A DNA stretch of 50,643 nucleotides from an uncultured Clostridia bacterium (lineage in GTDB: Bacteria > Bacillota > Clostridia > Christensenellales > Borkfalkiaceae), in NCBI GenBank assembly GCA_947570625.1, contig CANOUP010000013.1:1-50643 (forward strand). Direction: 5' to 3'. This document shows positions 34,105 to 43,606 of this stretch, in pieces. The number at the start of each line of letters is the position of its first letter. The stretch's first letter is position 1. Under the pieces are notes generated by a model that searched no databases, had not been told where the DNA came from, and was given only the letters and a program-made list of their open reading frames with translations. The translations under genes and the position numbers were made by a program.

Positions 34105-35190
34105 ATGCGGATAAAAAAATTAAATTTGAAAAATTTCAGAAATTACATCGACGAGAGCATTGATTTCAGCGACGGGCTGAACGTGCTTTTCGGCAGAAAC
34201 GCGCAGGGCAAAACCAATTGCGCGGAAGCCGTGTTTTACCTTTGCACGGGCTCTTCGCCGAGGTGCAGGAGGGATAAACAGCTTATCCGCCACGGCGAAA
34301 GCTTTGCCGAAATTTCCGCCGTCGCCGAGGGGCTTTACGGCGACATAACGGTCAGCGCGCGCATAAGCGAAAACTCACGCGAAATAAAGATAAACGGCAA
34401 CAAAATAACGCGCAACGCCGACATACTCGGCAACCTTTTCAGCGTGTTCTTTTCCCCGCACGAACTCAGGCTTATTCAGGACGGGCCCGACGAAAGACGC
34501 AGGTTTTTAAACGTGTCCATATCCCAGCTTTCAAAGCCGTACTATGTCGCGCTTACGCGTTACAACAAAATTTTGGAACAGCGCAACAACCTGTTGAAGA
34601 ACAGGGACGGCGCGCTCGTTTACGACACTCTGCCCGTGTGGGACGAACAGCTTTGTAAATACGCGGGCATAATCGCGTGCAAGCGCGCGGAGTTTACGGG
34701 CATGCTTTCGCCCGTGTCGGCGGATATCCATTCCGAACTGACCGACGGCGCGGAAACGCTTGAAATTTCTTTCGGCAGGGAATACGCGGGCACGGAAAAA
34801 GAGCTTGCCGATAAATTTTACGCCGAGCTCTCGGCTAATTACGACAGGGACATAAGGCTGGGCTATACGGCTTCCGGCCCCCACCGCGACGACCTCGATA
34901 TACTTATAAACGGGACGGATGCAAAGACGTTCGCTTCGCAGGGGCAGACGAGGACGGCGGCGCTGTCGGTAAAACTCGCCGAGGTCGAAATTTTCAAAAA
35001 GACTTCGGGCGAATACCCCGTGCTTATCCTCGACGACGTTATGAGCGAGCTGGACCTGCCCCGCAGAAAAAAGCTTGCCGGGCGCACGGGCGGGTTACAG
35101 ACAATACTAACGTGCACGCACGCGGAGCGCGTTCTCTACGGCAGGACCGTCAACAAAATCCGTATAGAAGGGGGAAAGATAAAAAGCTGA
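34105..35190 (+). CDS. recF: DNA replication and repair protein RecF
   Basis: RecF is an SMC-like ATPase that helps load RecA at gaps. The Walker A GRNAQGKT is at residues 30-37, the family motif FSPHELRLIQDGPDERRRFL near 114-133 and Walker B LILDDVMSELD near 307. Length 361 is usual. No clear Shine-Dalgarno precedes the ATG. It overlaps the PHP gene at TGATG, so they are coupled. Placement beside dnaA but in divergent orientation is unusual. Confidence 0.95.
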   Translation: MRIKKLNLKNFRNYIDESIDFSDGLNVLFGRNAQGKTNCAEAVFYLCTGSSPRCRRDKQLIRHGESFAEISAVAEGLYGDITVSARISENSREIKINGNKITRNADILGNLFSVFFSPHELRLIQDGPDERRRFLNVSISQLSKPYYVALTRYNKILEQRNNLLKNRDGALVYDTLPVWDEQLCKYAGIIACKRAEFTGMLSPVSADIHSELTDGAETLEISFGREYAGTEKELADKFYAELSANYDRDIRLGYTASGPHRDDLDILINGTDAKTFASQGQTRTAALSVKLAEVEIFKKTSGEYPVLILDDVMSELDLPRRKKLAGRTGGLQTILTCTHAERVLYGRTVNKIRIEGGKIKS

Positions 35191-36020
35191 TGCCTGCCGA
35201 CTTACACGTTCACTCATACTATTCCGACGGGCTGTTATCGCCCGAAGAAATCGTCCTTTCGGCAAAAGCCAACGGCGTGGGACTGATTTCCGTAACCGAC
35301 CACGACTGCGCGCTCGGCTTTGACGAAGTGTATAAAAGCTGTGCGCGTCTGGGTATAAAAACGGTGCGGGGCATAGAAATTTCCGCGTACGAGGGCGACC
35401 TTAAAATCCATATGCTCGGCTATAATTTCAACGCCGAAAATCCCGTTTTCCGTGCGTTCTCGAAAAGGCTTTACGACGGTTCAATCGCGCGTGCTGAGGA
35501 TATAATTTCAAAGCTAAACAAAAACGGAGTGGGAATATCCGTCGGCGAAGTGTATGACTGCCGTAAAACAGCGTCCTCGCCCGTGCACGTTATGCACATT
35601 GCCCGCGCCTGCGCGAAGAAGGGATACTGCGGGGGGAACGCGTTTACTTTCTTTTCAAAATATCTCGCTTTCGGCAGGTGCGCGTATTCGGGAATAAACC
35701 GCCCTTCGCCTGAGGAGGCGATTTGCGCGGTCAACGCCTGCGGAGGCTTTGCAAGCCTTGCGCACCCCGGCAGGATAGAGATGGGAAGGGAAGAGCTGTA
35801 CGCTCTCATATCTAAGCTATGCGGATGCGGACTCGGCGGGATAGAAGCCGTTTATCCTGCACATACTGTAAACGAAACGGCATACTATAAGGAGATTGCA
35901 AGGACGTTCTCTCTCGCGGTGACGGGCGGTTCGGACACGCATATTGCGGGGGGAAACAGAAAAATCGGCTCGCCGTATTTCGAGCCCGACGCAGTCCTTG
36001 CGCAAAAGTTAAGCATTTGA
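35190..36020 (+). CDS. PHP-domain phosphoesterase
   Basis: The 276 residues start at the ATG sharing its A with the recF stop, preceded by GGGGGAAAG. Metal ligands of the PHP fold are visible: DLHVHSYYSDG (His6, His8, Asp13), VTDHD near 36-40, HPGR near 195, and GSDTHIAGG near 252. Such stand-alone proteins include 3',5'-nucleoside bisphosphatases and other phosphoesterases acting on nucleotides. Substrate is not determined. It overlaps the VanW gene by 4 bp. Confidence 0.88.
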   Translation: MPADLHVHSYYSDGLLSPEEIVLSAKANGVGLISVTDHDCALGFDEVYKSCARLGIKTVRGIEISAYEGDLKIHMLGYNFNAENPVFRAFSKRLYDGSIARAEDIISKLNKNGVGISVGEVYDCRKTASSPVHVMHIARACAKKGYCGGNAFTFFSKYLAFGRCAYSGINRPSPEEAICAVNACGGFASLAHPGRIEMGREELYALISKLCGCGLGGIEAVYPAHTVNETAYYKEIARTFSLAVTGGSDTHIAGGNRKIGSPYFEPDAVLAQKLSI

Positions 36021-37285
36021 AACGCAAATTTATCATAAAGCTGAATTTACTTATATTAGTGCCCGCTTTAACGGCGGGCTTGTTTTTTACCTGCGGTTTT
36101 TTCTTTAAAGTGCCCGCGGGCGTCACCGTCGACGGAGTGGACGTCGGCGGGCTTTCGGTGCGCTCGGCTGTTACGGCGGTGCGCGAAAATACGATAAAAA
36201 ACCTCAAAAGCAAAAAGCTTTGCGTTAACGGGAAAAGGCGTTACGTTTTCGCCTATCCCGAAATAAATTTCAAGGACAACGCGCGCGAGGTCGTCGCTTC
36301 TTCGAAAAAAGGCGGAACGTACTCGACGGAGGTAAGCTATTATCTGAACGGGCTGGACGAAATTGCCACGTATATATGCGCCGACGAAAGCTGTGCGCCC
36401 GTCGAGCCGTATGCGGTATTCAATTCCTACGGCGAACCTTTCACGTATTTCGAGGGGAGCGACGGCGCGGAGGCGGACAGGGAAAAGCTGGTTTCGGACA
36501 TCAAAAATTCGCTTGAAAACGGTTTCGGCGAAGTATATGCGCGGGTCAATGTGTTAAAGCGCACCAAAACGATGGACGAAGTGCGCGCGGACACTAAGCT
36601 TTTAACTTCGTTCACGACTTATTTCGACGGTTCGAATTATCCGCGTTCGCACAATATCCGCCTTGCGTCGGGCAAGATAAACGGCAGGATTATCCGCGAC
36701 GGCGAGGAGTTTTCGTTCAATAATACTGTGGGGGTAAGGAGCGAAGCGCGCGGTTTCAAGACGGCGAAGATAATAGAGAACGGCGAGTTCGTCGAGGGCG
36801 TCGGCGGGGGCGTTTGCCAGGTAAGCACAACGCTTTACAACGCGGTCGTCCGCGCGGGCTGTTATGTCACCGAGTATCATCCGCACTCGCTTGCGGTCGG
36901 CTATGTTCCGCCCTCGTTCGACGCTATGGTCAGCGGTACGTACTGCGATTTGAAATTCAAAAACGCGACGTGCGCTACGCTGTTCGTTCGCGCATATACC
37001 GGGGATAATTTCGTAAAATTCTCCGTGTACGGCAGGGGGGACGGCGCTAAGTACGAGATGATGTCGCGCGTCACGGCGAGCATTCCCGCCGAAGAGGAAA
37101 TTACCGACGACCCGTCCAAGGCGCGTAAGGGCAAGGACGGAACCAAGAGCGAAGCTTACCTTACCGTCACAAAAGACGGCAGAAAGCGCACGGTGCTTTT
37201 AAGGCGCGACAGTTACTCGCCCGTAAAACACGTGGTATGCGAAGAGGTCGGAGAAGACCAAAACGGAGAGCAAAGCGGGGATTAA
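36017..37285 (+). CDS. VanW family membrane-anchored protein
   Basis: The start is TTG at 36017, overlapping the PHP stop. Residues 8-32 form a signal anchor, so the 422-residue protein faces outside. An N-terminal peptidoglycan-binding-4-like part (DGVDVGGLSVRSAV) is followed by the VanW domain at about 205-330 with GGGVCQVSTTLYNAV and EYHPHS. The tail shows a partial G5-like segment. VanW proteins are common in Clostridia and are linked to cell wall, not proven as vancomycin resistance; no vanHAX genes are nearby. It ends at a terminator. Confidence 0.88.
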   Translation: MKRKFIIKLNLLILVPALTAGLFFTCGFFFKVPAGVTVDGVDVGGLSVRSAVTAVRENTIKNLKSKKLCVNGKRRYVFAYPEINFKDNAREVVASSKKGGTYSTEVSYYLNGLDEIATYICADESCAPVEPYAVFNSYGEPFTYFEGSDGAEADREKLVSDIKNSLENGFGEVYARVNVLKRTKTMDEVRADTKLLTSFTTYFDGSNYPRSHNIRLASGKINGRIIRDGEEFSFNNTVGVRSEARGFKTAKIIENGEFVEGVGGGVCQVSTTLYNAVVRAGCYVTEYHPHSLAVGYVPPSFDAMVSGTYCDLKFKNATCATLFVRAYTGDNFVKFSVYGRGDGAKYEMMSRVTASIPAEEEITDDPSKARKGKDGTKSEAYLTVTKDGRKRTVLLRRDSYSPVKHVVCEEVGEDQNGEQSGD

Positions 37286-37313
37286 ATTACCCGCTTTATT
37301 TGATTGTTTTTTT
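37272..37313 (+). terminator. Rho-independent terminator after the VanW gene
   Basis: AAAGCGGG (37272-37279) pairs with CCCGCTTT (37290-37297), followed by a long T run. The first stem arm lies within the end of the coding region. Confidence 0.8.
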
Positions 37314-37332
37314 TTAATATCTGTGATATAAT
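37304..37332 (+). promoter_or_regulatory. Extended -10 promoter of plsX
   Basis: TTGTTT at 37304-37309 and TGATATAAT at 37324-37332, spacer 17 bp, overlapping the T run of the upstream terminator. Confidence 0.75.
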
Positions 37333-37359
37333 TGACAAAGTTGATTTTACGGAGAAAGT

Positions 37360-38397
37360 ATGATTAAAATAATTCTGGACGCAATGGGCGGGGACAACGC
37401 GCCTTACGCAACCGTCGCAGGCGCGGTAACCGCGCTCGGCAGGGATAAGGAACTTTATCTCGTTTTAACGGGCAGGCGCGGAGAAATAGAAGCCGAGCTC
37501 GCAAAATACAAATACGACAAAACCCGTCTTGAAATCGTCGACTGCCCCGACGTCATAGGTATGAACGACGTTCCCACCGAGGCGGTCAAACGCAGACAGT
37601 CGTCGCTGGTTGCCGGGTACTGGATGCTTAAAAAAGAGGACGATATCTGCGCGCTGGTTACCGCGGGTTCGACGGGCGCCGCCATCGTCGGCGGTCAGCT
37701 TATTCTGGGCAGGATAAGGGGAATAAAGCGCCCCGCGCTCTGTCCCGCTATTCCCAATTCGAGGGGAGGGGTAACCCTTCTCGTCGACTGCGGAGCAAAC
37801 GCCGAGTGCAAGAGCATAATGCTCTGCCAGTTCGCCCTTCTCGGCACGGCTTACGCCAAGTCGGGGTTCGGCATAAAAAATCCCAAAGTGGGGCTTTTGA
37901 ACAACGGCACGGAAGAGCACAAGGGCGACCCTTTAAGGCAGGAAACTTATAAACTTCTGTCCGAAACGAAGGGTATAGATTTTATCGGAAATATCGAAGG
38001 CAGAGACATAATGCTGGGCGAATGCGACGTTGCCGTCGCCGACGGCTTCTCGGGCAACGTTGCGCTTAAATCCATGGAAGGTTGCGGTAAGCTTGTTCTG
38101 GGCGTTTTAAAAAGCGAAATAAAATCTTCGCTGTCGGCAAAGATAGGCTATCTGTTTATGCGCAAAGCGTTGAAGCGTATGCGTGTAAAACTCGACTTCG
38201 ACAAGTACGGGGGCGCGCTTTTGCTGGGTCTTAAAAAACCCGTCGTAAAGAGTCACGGCTCGTCGAAACCGGAATCGATTGCAAACTCAATCGCCAACGC
38301 GTCGGCGATTTACCGCGGTAATCTTATTCCTTCTGTCGAAAAACTTCTTGAAGGAGCAGACCTCGATTCGCTCGAAGCAAACAGGAATGATGATTGA
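37360..38397 (+). CDS. plsX: Phosphate acyltransferase PlsX
   Basis: PlsX converts acyl-ACP to acyl phosphate, the first step of phospholipid synthesis by the PlsX/PlsY route. ILDAMGGDNAP opens the protein, AGSTGAAI lies near residue 102 and VDCGANAECK near 141. Length 345 is usual. GGAG precedes the ATG. It overlaps rnc by 8 bp. In many Firmicutes plsX leads the fabD/acpP/rnc/smc/ftsY cluster; here acpP and fab genes are missing between plsX and rnc. Confidence 0.96.
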   Translation: MIKIILDAMGGDNAPYATVAGAVTALGRDKELYLVLTGRRGEIEAELAKYKYDKTRLEIVDCPDVIGMNDVPTEAVKRRQSSLVAGYWMLKKEDDICALVTAGSTGAAIVGGQLILGRIRGIKRPALCPAIPNSRGGVTLLVDCGANAECKSIMLCQFALLGTAYAKSGFGIKNPKVGLLNNGTEEHKGDPLRQETYKLLSETKGIDFIGNIEGRDIMLGECDVAVADGFSGNVALKSMEGCGKLVLGVLKSEIKSSLSAKIGYLFMRKALKRMRVKLDFDKYGGALLLGLKKPVVKSHGSSKPESIANSIANASAIYRGNLIPSVEKLLEGADLDSLEANRNDD

Positions 38398-39016
38398 AAA
38401 AGCCGAAAAGGCGATAGGTTACACGTTTAAAGACAAAAGCCTTTTAAAGCGCGCGCTGACGTTGGCTTCGGCTTCGGACGACAACAACCAGCTTCTCGAA
38501 TTTTTCGGCGACGCCATACTCGAATTTATCGTTTCGGAAAAAATTTTCTCCGAAGGCGGTACCGAGGGCGAGCTGACCGAAAGGCGAAAGACGATAGTCG
38601 CCGACACCGCGCTCGCGCCCGTTTCGCAAAGGCTGGGGCTGGATAAACTGCTTATCCGCGGTAAGAACGATACCGCCAACAAAAAGGCGGTGCCCTCGGC
38701 ATATGAGGCGGTTACCGCGGCGATATACCTCGACGGAGGTCTGGACGAAGCTAAAAAATTCGTTTTGGGAACACTCGATTTTTCGGGCAGAGTACAGGCG
38801 GTCGTCAATTATAAAGGCAGGTTGCAGGAAATATTGCAGTCGCAGGGCAGACCCGTGCCCGAGTATTCGAGGAAGGATATAGGCACGGAAGCAAACCACA
38901 GATTTATCGCCTCCGTCAAAGCGTTCGGCAAAGAGTTTACGGGCGAAGCCGACGTTGCCAAAGACGCCGAACAGCTCGCCGCAAAATACGCGTGCGAGCA
39001 TTACGAAAAAAAGTAA
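38390..39016 (+). CDS. rnc: Ribonuclease III (variant active site)
   Basis: RNase III cuts double-stranded RNA in rRNA processing. ATG at 38390 is chosen with AGGA at 38383-38386; the next-door ATG at 38387 is possible. The 208 residues (usual about 225) contain the signature NQLLEFFGDAIL at 33-44 with Glu37 and Asp41, SAYEAVTAAIYLDGG at 103-117 and a dsRNA-binding domain from about 140. By alignment, the acid usually at the first position of D-x-x-E (Asp114 in Escherichia coli) is Ser103, while Glu106 is kept; the usual Glu38 is Gln34. Whether it still cleaves is uncertain. It overlaps plsX. Confidence 0.9.
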   Translation: MIEKAEKAIGYTFKDKSLLKRALTLASASDDNNQLLEFFGDAILEFIVSEKIFSEGGTEGELTERRKTIVADTALAPVSQRLGLDKLLIRGKNDTANKKAVPSAYEAVTAAIYLDGGLDEAKKFVLGTLDFSGRVQAVVNYKGRLQEILQSQGRPVPEYSRKDIGTEANHRFIASVKAFGKEFTGEADVAKDAEQLAAKYACEHYEKK

Positions 39017-39025
39017 ACGTTACGT

Positions 39026-39081
39026 AGGGCGGCACGCCCTTAAATCACGCAATTTTCAGGCGTCGGTTAATGCCTGAAAAT
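39026..39081 (+). repeat. Two inverted repeats between rnc and smc
   Basis: AGGGCG/CGCCCT (39026-39040) with a 3-nt loop and ATTTTCAGGC (39052-39061) with GCCTGAAAAT (39072-39081). No T run follows either, so they may be mRNA-processing or attenuating structures ahead of smc rather than terminators. Confidence 0.5.
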
Positions 39082-39095
39082 CAGCGAGGAGTTTT

Positions 39096-42000
39096 ATGAA
39101 CAATTTTAAACAGATACAACTTGTAGGTTTCAAATCGTTTGCGGATAAAACGACGATACCCCTCGGCGAAGGCGTTACCTGTATCGTCGGACCCAACGGG
39201 TGCGGAAAGTCCAACGTCGCCGATTCCATACGCTGGGTTCTCGGCGAACAGTCGGCTAAGATGATGCGCGGTTCGCAGATGATGGACGTCATCTTCGGCG
39301 GAACGGAAGCGCGCCGTCAGATGTCGTTTTGCGAAGTTACGCTTACGTTCAACAACACCAACCGTATTTTCGATATCGATTGCGACGAAGTGGAAATGAC
39401 CCGCCGTCTTTACAGAAGCGGTGACAGCGAATACCTTCTGAACAAACAGCCTTCGCGTATGAAGGTTTTGACGGGGCTTCTGCACGGCGCGGGCGCCGCC
39501 AAGGAAGGCTACTCGATTATAGGTCAAGGCAGAATAGAGCAGATTATGAACGCCAAGCCCGAGGACAGGCGTTCCATTTTCGAGGAAGCGACGGGCATAG
39601 TCGTTTTCAAGGACAGAAAAACAGAAGCCGAGCGCAAGCTGGGCGCGTCGAAGGACAACCTGTACGTGTTTATGCAGAGAATGCAGGAAGTCGAAAGGCA
39701 GATAGGCCCTCTTAAAAAGGCGTCGGAAAACGCGCTTAAATTCAGGGAGCTGTACGCCGCTCTCCGCCACCACGAAATGAACCTGTACATAAGCCGTCAC
39801 GACAGCGCGGAAGGCGAAAGGGAAGCGATAAACGTCAAGGCTTTCGAAGTCGCGCAAAAGATTGCCGAGGTCACGGCGCGTTCGGAAAAACTTCTTTCCG
39901 AGTATCAGACCAGGCGCGACGAGATTGCGCAGGCAGACGTACAGTTACAGGATTTGAACGAACGCCTGAGAAGGTACGAGGTCGGCATAGAACACAGAAG
40001 CGGTGAATCCAAACTGTTTACCGAAAAGGCGCGCTCGGTCAAAGCAAAGCTTGCTTCCGCGCAGGAGGACATAGCTTATTCGACCAAGCGTATCGACGAA
40101 ATAGATAAAGACATAAAGCGAAGCGAAGCGTACGCTTCGAGGAACAGGGAGAGGATAGAAGCCCTGCGCGCTTCCGCGGACAAGTTCCGCGCGGAGATAG
40201 AGGAGCTTTCTTCGAGAATAGCCGACTACGAATATATGACGGGCGAGCACAGGAAGAAGGTTCTCGATACCTTCAAGGACCTTTCGGATATGCGCCAGAA
40301 TATGGGCTCGCTCTCGGCGCAGAAGGATTTGCTTAAAGAACGTCTTTCCGAAATACGCGCCGAAATGGAAAAGATTCACGCACGGCGCGACGGATTGAAG
40401 GGCGAGTACGACGAGTGCATTTCGCGCAGTAAATACCTCAACGGTTTCCTCGGCAACGAAAACGAGCTTTTGGAACAGGCGGAAAAGAGAACAGCGGAAG
40501 CCGAAGAAAAGATACAGCAGTTAGTACGGCAGATATACGATACGCAGGCGCAGATTGTCAGCCTTAACGACAGCCTTAACACCAACCGCGCGCTCCGCGA
40601 CAGGTTCGACGGATACATTTATTCGGTCAAAAAACTTCTCGGCGAGGCGAGGGGCGATTTGGTTCTTTCCGAGAAAATCGAGGGGCTTATAGCCGATATC
40701 GTGCGTTGCGACGGCGAGTACGAAGTCGCGATAGAAACGGCTTTCGGCGGAGCGATGCAGAACGTGATAACGCGCACCCGCGACGACGCGAGATATTTAA
40801 TCGAATATCTTAAACGTACGCGCGGGGGTCAGGTAACTTTCCTGCCCATAGACGCGCTCCGTCCGAGGATTGAAAGCGATTCCATAAAATCCGCCGTCCG
40901 CGATACGGGCGCGATAGGTTTTGCGGTCAACCTCGTCAAATTCGACAGAAAGTTCGAAAACGTAATACACAACCTTTTGGGCAATACCCTTATCGTAGAC
41001 AATATACAGAACGCGACGCAGATAGCGCGCAGATACCCCCGCGCGTTCAAAATAGTCACCCTCGACGGCGACGTGATTTCGACCACGGGTTCGATGACGG
41101 GCGGTTCGCGCCGTGAAATCGCGGGCAACCTTCTTGCCAACGAAAGGCGCATTAAAGAGATAGAGGACAATATTTCAGAAAAGAAAACTTTCCTGTCCCG
41201 TGCGGACGCGAAGAGGAAAGAGCTTGACGAACGTAAAACGCAGGTCAACGGCGAATATCAGGCGCTCGTCAAAAAATTGCAGGAAGCCAAGCTGGAACTT
41301 GCGGCGGTAACCGAAAAGCAGTCGTCCCTTTTAAAAAGCGTAACGAACGCGGAAAGCGAGTACGGCGCTTACGGTCAGTCGCTTAAAGCGCTCGAAGACA
41401 GGCTGATGAGTCTTGACAGCGAATACAGCGGAGTTTCCAAGGGCGCAAGCGATTTGTCGGCGCAGTCCGACAAGGCGTCATCGGCAATCGACGATATGAG
41501 CGCGGAATACGACAGACTGACCGCCGAGCGTACGGAAAAGACCGAAAAACTCAACGATATGCTCGTTGAAACGGCTTCGCTGGAAAGCGCGCTCAAATCG
41601 GGCGCAGATAACGTCGTAAGGCTGAACGGCGAGCGCGAAACGCTTACCGTCCGCCTTGAAAAGACAAAGGCGAGCATACCTCAGATTGAAGAGGAAATGA
41701 AGACGTTCACGCGTCAGGCTCAGCAGGCGGCGCTTTCCAAGGAAGAACAGGAAGTCGTCGCGGACCTCACAAGACAGGTCAACGAAATCCACGCAAAAAA
41801 GGAAGAGCTGAACAAGCGTATTATTCAGTTCGACGTGGAAAGGCTTAACGCCTATAAGGAAAAGGAAGAACTCACAAAACAGCAGAGTATGTACGCGCTC
41901 GCGCTCCAAAAGATAGACAGCGACCTCGAATATTTGCAGACGCGCATTTCCGAGGAGTATAACGAGGATTACGAAGGCTGTTTGAAGTATAAGGAAGAAG

Positions 42001-42695
42001 GCTACAACACGGCGGAATCCGCGCAGACGATAGCCAACTTAAAAAGGTCGATAACCGTCCTCGGACCCGTAAACCATAACGCGGTCGAGGAATACGACGA
42101 GCTTTCCGCCCGTTACGAAAAGATGACGGCGGAAAAAGAGGACCTTGAAAAAGCCATACAGGACCTTACCGTCGCGCTTGACGATATCCGCGCGGAAATG
42201 CTTAGGATTTTCAACGAAGGTTTCAATATAATCTGCGAAAACTTCAAGCGCACGTTCAAAGAACTTTTCGGCGGAGGCAAGGCGGAGCTTCAACTCGATT
42301 ACACGGACTGCGACGACCCTTTGAACGCGGGTATAGAAATAGTCGCGTGCCCTCCCGGCAAAAAACTGACCAAAATTTCACTGCTGTCGGGCGGCGAGCG
42401 CGCGCTTACGGCTATTGCTATTCTGTTTGCTATTATAGGAATGCGTCCCATGCCTTTCTGCGTACTCGACGAAATCGAGGCCGCGCTTGACGAAGCGAAC
42501 GTAGCCCGCTATGCCAAGTATCTTAAAAAGTTTTCAAGCCAGACGCAGTTTATAGTAATCACGCACAGAAAGCCCACTATGGAAAACGCAGATATACTTT
42601 TCGGCGTAACTATGGAAGAAAAGGGAGTTTCGAAAATAGTATCGGTAAAACTGTCCGAGGTTGAAAGCAAACTCGGCGGAGATACTATATCGTAG
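39096..42695 (+). CDS. smc: Chromosome segregation protein SMC
   Basis: SMC is the central ATPase of bacterial condensin. Walker A GPNGCGKS is at residues 32-39, the two long coiled coils flank a hinge near 505-680 (with GGQVTFLPIDAL and GSMTGGSRRE), the signature LSGGERAL is near 1097 and Walker B CVLDEIEAALDEANV near 1121. The 1199 residues are typical. GAGGAG precedes the ATG. It is followed 8 bp later by ftsY, the usual smc-ftsY pair. scpA and scpB are not in the window. Confidence 0.97.
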   Translation: MNNFKQIQLVGFKSFADKTTIPLGEGVTCIVGPNGCGKSNVADSIRWVLGEQSAKMMRGSQMMDVIFGGTEARRQMSFCEVTLTFNNTNRIFDIDCDEVEMTRRLYRSGDSEYLLNKQPSRMKVLTGLLHGAGAAKEGYSIIGQGRIEQIMNAKPEDRRSIFEEATGIVVFKDRKTEAERKLGASKDNLYVFMQRMQEVERQIGPLKKASENALKFRELYAALRHHEMNLYISRHDSAEGEREAINVKAFEVAQKIAEVTARSEKLLSEYQTRRDEIAQADVQLQDLNERLRRYEVGIEHRSGESKLFTEKARSVKAKLASAQEDIAYSTKRIDEIDKDIKRSEAYASRNRERIEALRASADKFRAEIEELSSRIADYEYMTGEHRKKVLDTFKDLSDMRQNMGSLSAQKDLLKERLSEIRAEMEKIHARRDGLKGEYDECISRSKYLNGFLGNENELLEQAEKRTAEAEEKIQQLVRQIYDTQAQIVSLNDSLNTNRALRDRFDGYIYSVKKLLGEARGDLVLSEKIEGLIADIVRCDGEYEVAIETAFGGAMQNVITRTRDDARYLIEYLKRTRGGQVTFLPIDALRPRIESDSIKSAVRDTGAIGFAVNLVKFDRKFENVIHNLLGNTLIVDNIQNATQIARRYPRAFKIVTLDGDVISTTGSMTGGSRREIAGNLLANERRIKEIEDNISEKKTFLSRADAKRKELDERKTQVNGEYQALVKKLQEAKLELAAVTEKQSSLLKSVTNAESEYGAYGQSLKALEDRLMSLDSEYSGVSKGASDLSAQSDKASSAIDDMSAEYDRLTAERTEKTEKLNDMLVETASLESALKSGADNVVRLNGERETLTVRLEKTKASIPQIEEEMKTFTRQAQQAALSKEEQEVVADLTRQVNEIHAKKEELNKRIIQFDVERLNAYKEKEELTKQQSMYALALQKIDSDLEYLQTRISEEYNEDYEGCLKYKEEGYNTAESAQTIANLKRSITVLGPVNHNAVEEYDELSARYEKMTAEKEDLEKAIQDLTVALDDIRAEMLRIFNEGFNIICENFKRTFKELFGGGKAELQLDYTDCDDPLNAGIEIVACPPGKKLTKISLLSGGERALTAIAILFAIIGMRPMPFCVLDEIEAALDEANVARYAKYLKKFSSQTQFIVITHRKPTMENADILFGVTMEEKGVSKIVSVKLSEVESKLGGDTIS

Positions 42696-42703
42696 GGGAT
42701 ATA

Positions 42704-43600
42704 ATGGGAATATTTTCAAAATTAAAAAACGCGCTGAAAAAGACGCGCGACGGGCTTGCCGGCGCGCTTTCAAATCTGTTTTCGAAAAACAAGCTGGGCG
42801 ACGAATTTTACGACGAGCTTGAAGAAATACTTATAAGTTCGGACATATCCGTCACTACGGCGGAAGAGATTGTCGACGAGCTCAGGCAACAGGCTAAAAA
42901 AGATAAACTTAAAGACAGGGAATTCGTCACGGGGCTTTTGAAAGATATTTTAGAGGAAAAGCTTACCGAAGCGGACGAGCTTGAAATAGAGTATCCGGCC
43001 GTGATAATGCTTGTCGGCGTTAACGGAGTCGGAAAAACGACTACGGTCGGCAAGCTTGCCAATTATTTCATTTCACGCAAAAAGAGCGTTACGGTAGCGG
43101 CGGCGGACACGTTCCGCGCCGCCGCCGCCGACCAGCTTACGGTATGGGCGGACAGGGCGAAAGTGAGGATAGTTAAGCACGAAGAGGGTAGCGACCCCTC
43201 CGCGGTGGTATTCGACGCGCTGACCTCCGCCAAAGCCAAGGGCACCGACGTTGTAATAATCGACACGGCGGGCAGGCTTCACGTAAAGGCGAATTTAATG
43301 GAGGAGCTTAAAAAGATGTCGCGCGTTGTAGAGCGCGAATATCCTTCGGCGAATTTTTATAAGCTGTTAATTCTCGACGCGACGACGGGCGGAAACGCGA
43401 TAAACCAGGCGGACGTATTCGACGAAGCCGTCGAGCTTGACGGCATAGTATTGACAAAGCTTGACAGCTCGGCAAAGGGCGGTTTCGTTATTTCGCTTTG
43501 CAGCGAACTGGGCATACCCGTCGCTTTCGCGGGTACGGGCGAAAAGCTCGAAGATATGGAGCCGTTCTCCGCCGAGGACTTTGTAGAAGCACTATTTTAA
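42704..43600 (+). CDS. ftsY: Signal recognition particle receptor FtsY
   Basis: FtsY is the GTPase receptor that docks SRP-ribosome complexes at the membrane. The G1 motif GVNGVGKTT is near residues 104-112, AADTFRAAAADQL near 131, DTAGR near 186, LTKLDSSAKGG near 247 and GTGEKLEDMEPF near the end. The 298 residues make it the short form without a long acidic A domain, as in other Gram-positive bacteria. AGGGG lies before the ATG. It closes the plsX-rnc-smc-ftsY unit. Confidence 0.97.
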   Translation: MGIFSKLKNALKKTRDGLAGALSNLFSKNKLGDEFYDELEEILISSDISVTTAEEIVDELRQQAKKDKLKDREFVTGLLKDILEEKLTEADELEIEYPAVIMLVGVNGVGKTTTVGKLANYFISRKKSVTVAAADTFRAAAADQLTVWADRAKVRIVKHEEGSDPSAVVFDALTSAKAKGTDVVIIDTAGRLHVKANLMEELKKMSRVVEREYPSANFYKLLILDATTGGNAINQADVFDEAVELDGIVLTKLDSSAKGGFVISLCSELGIPVAFAGTGEKLEDMEPFSAEDFVEALF

Positions 43601-43606
43601 GCAAAA

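Noticed and set aside
36017-37285. Vancomycin resistance gene
   Set aside because: VanW alone, without vanH, vanA/B and vanX, is widespread in susceptible Clostridia and proves no resistance.
39081-39857. 258-codon minus-strand ORF opposite smc
   Set aside because: It lies in the antisense of the SMC Walker A region and has no ribosome site.
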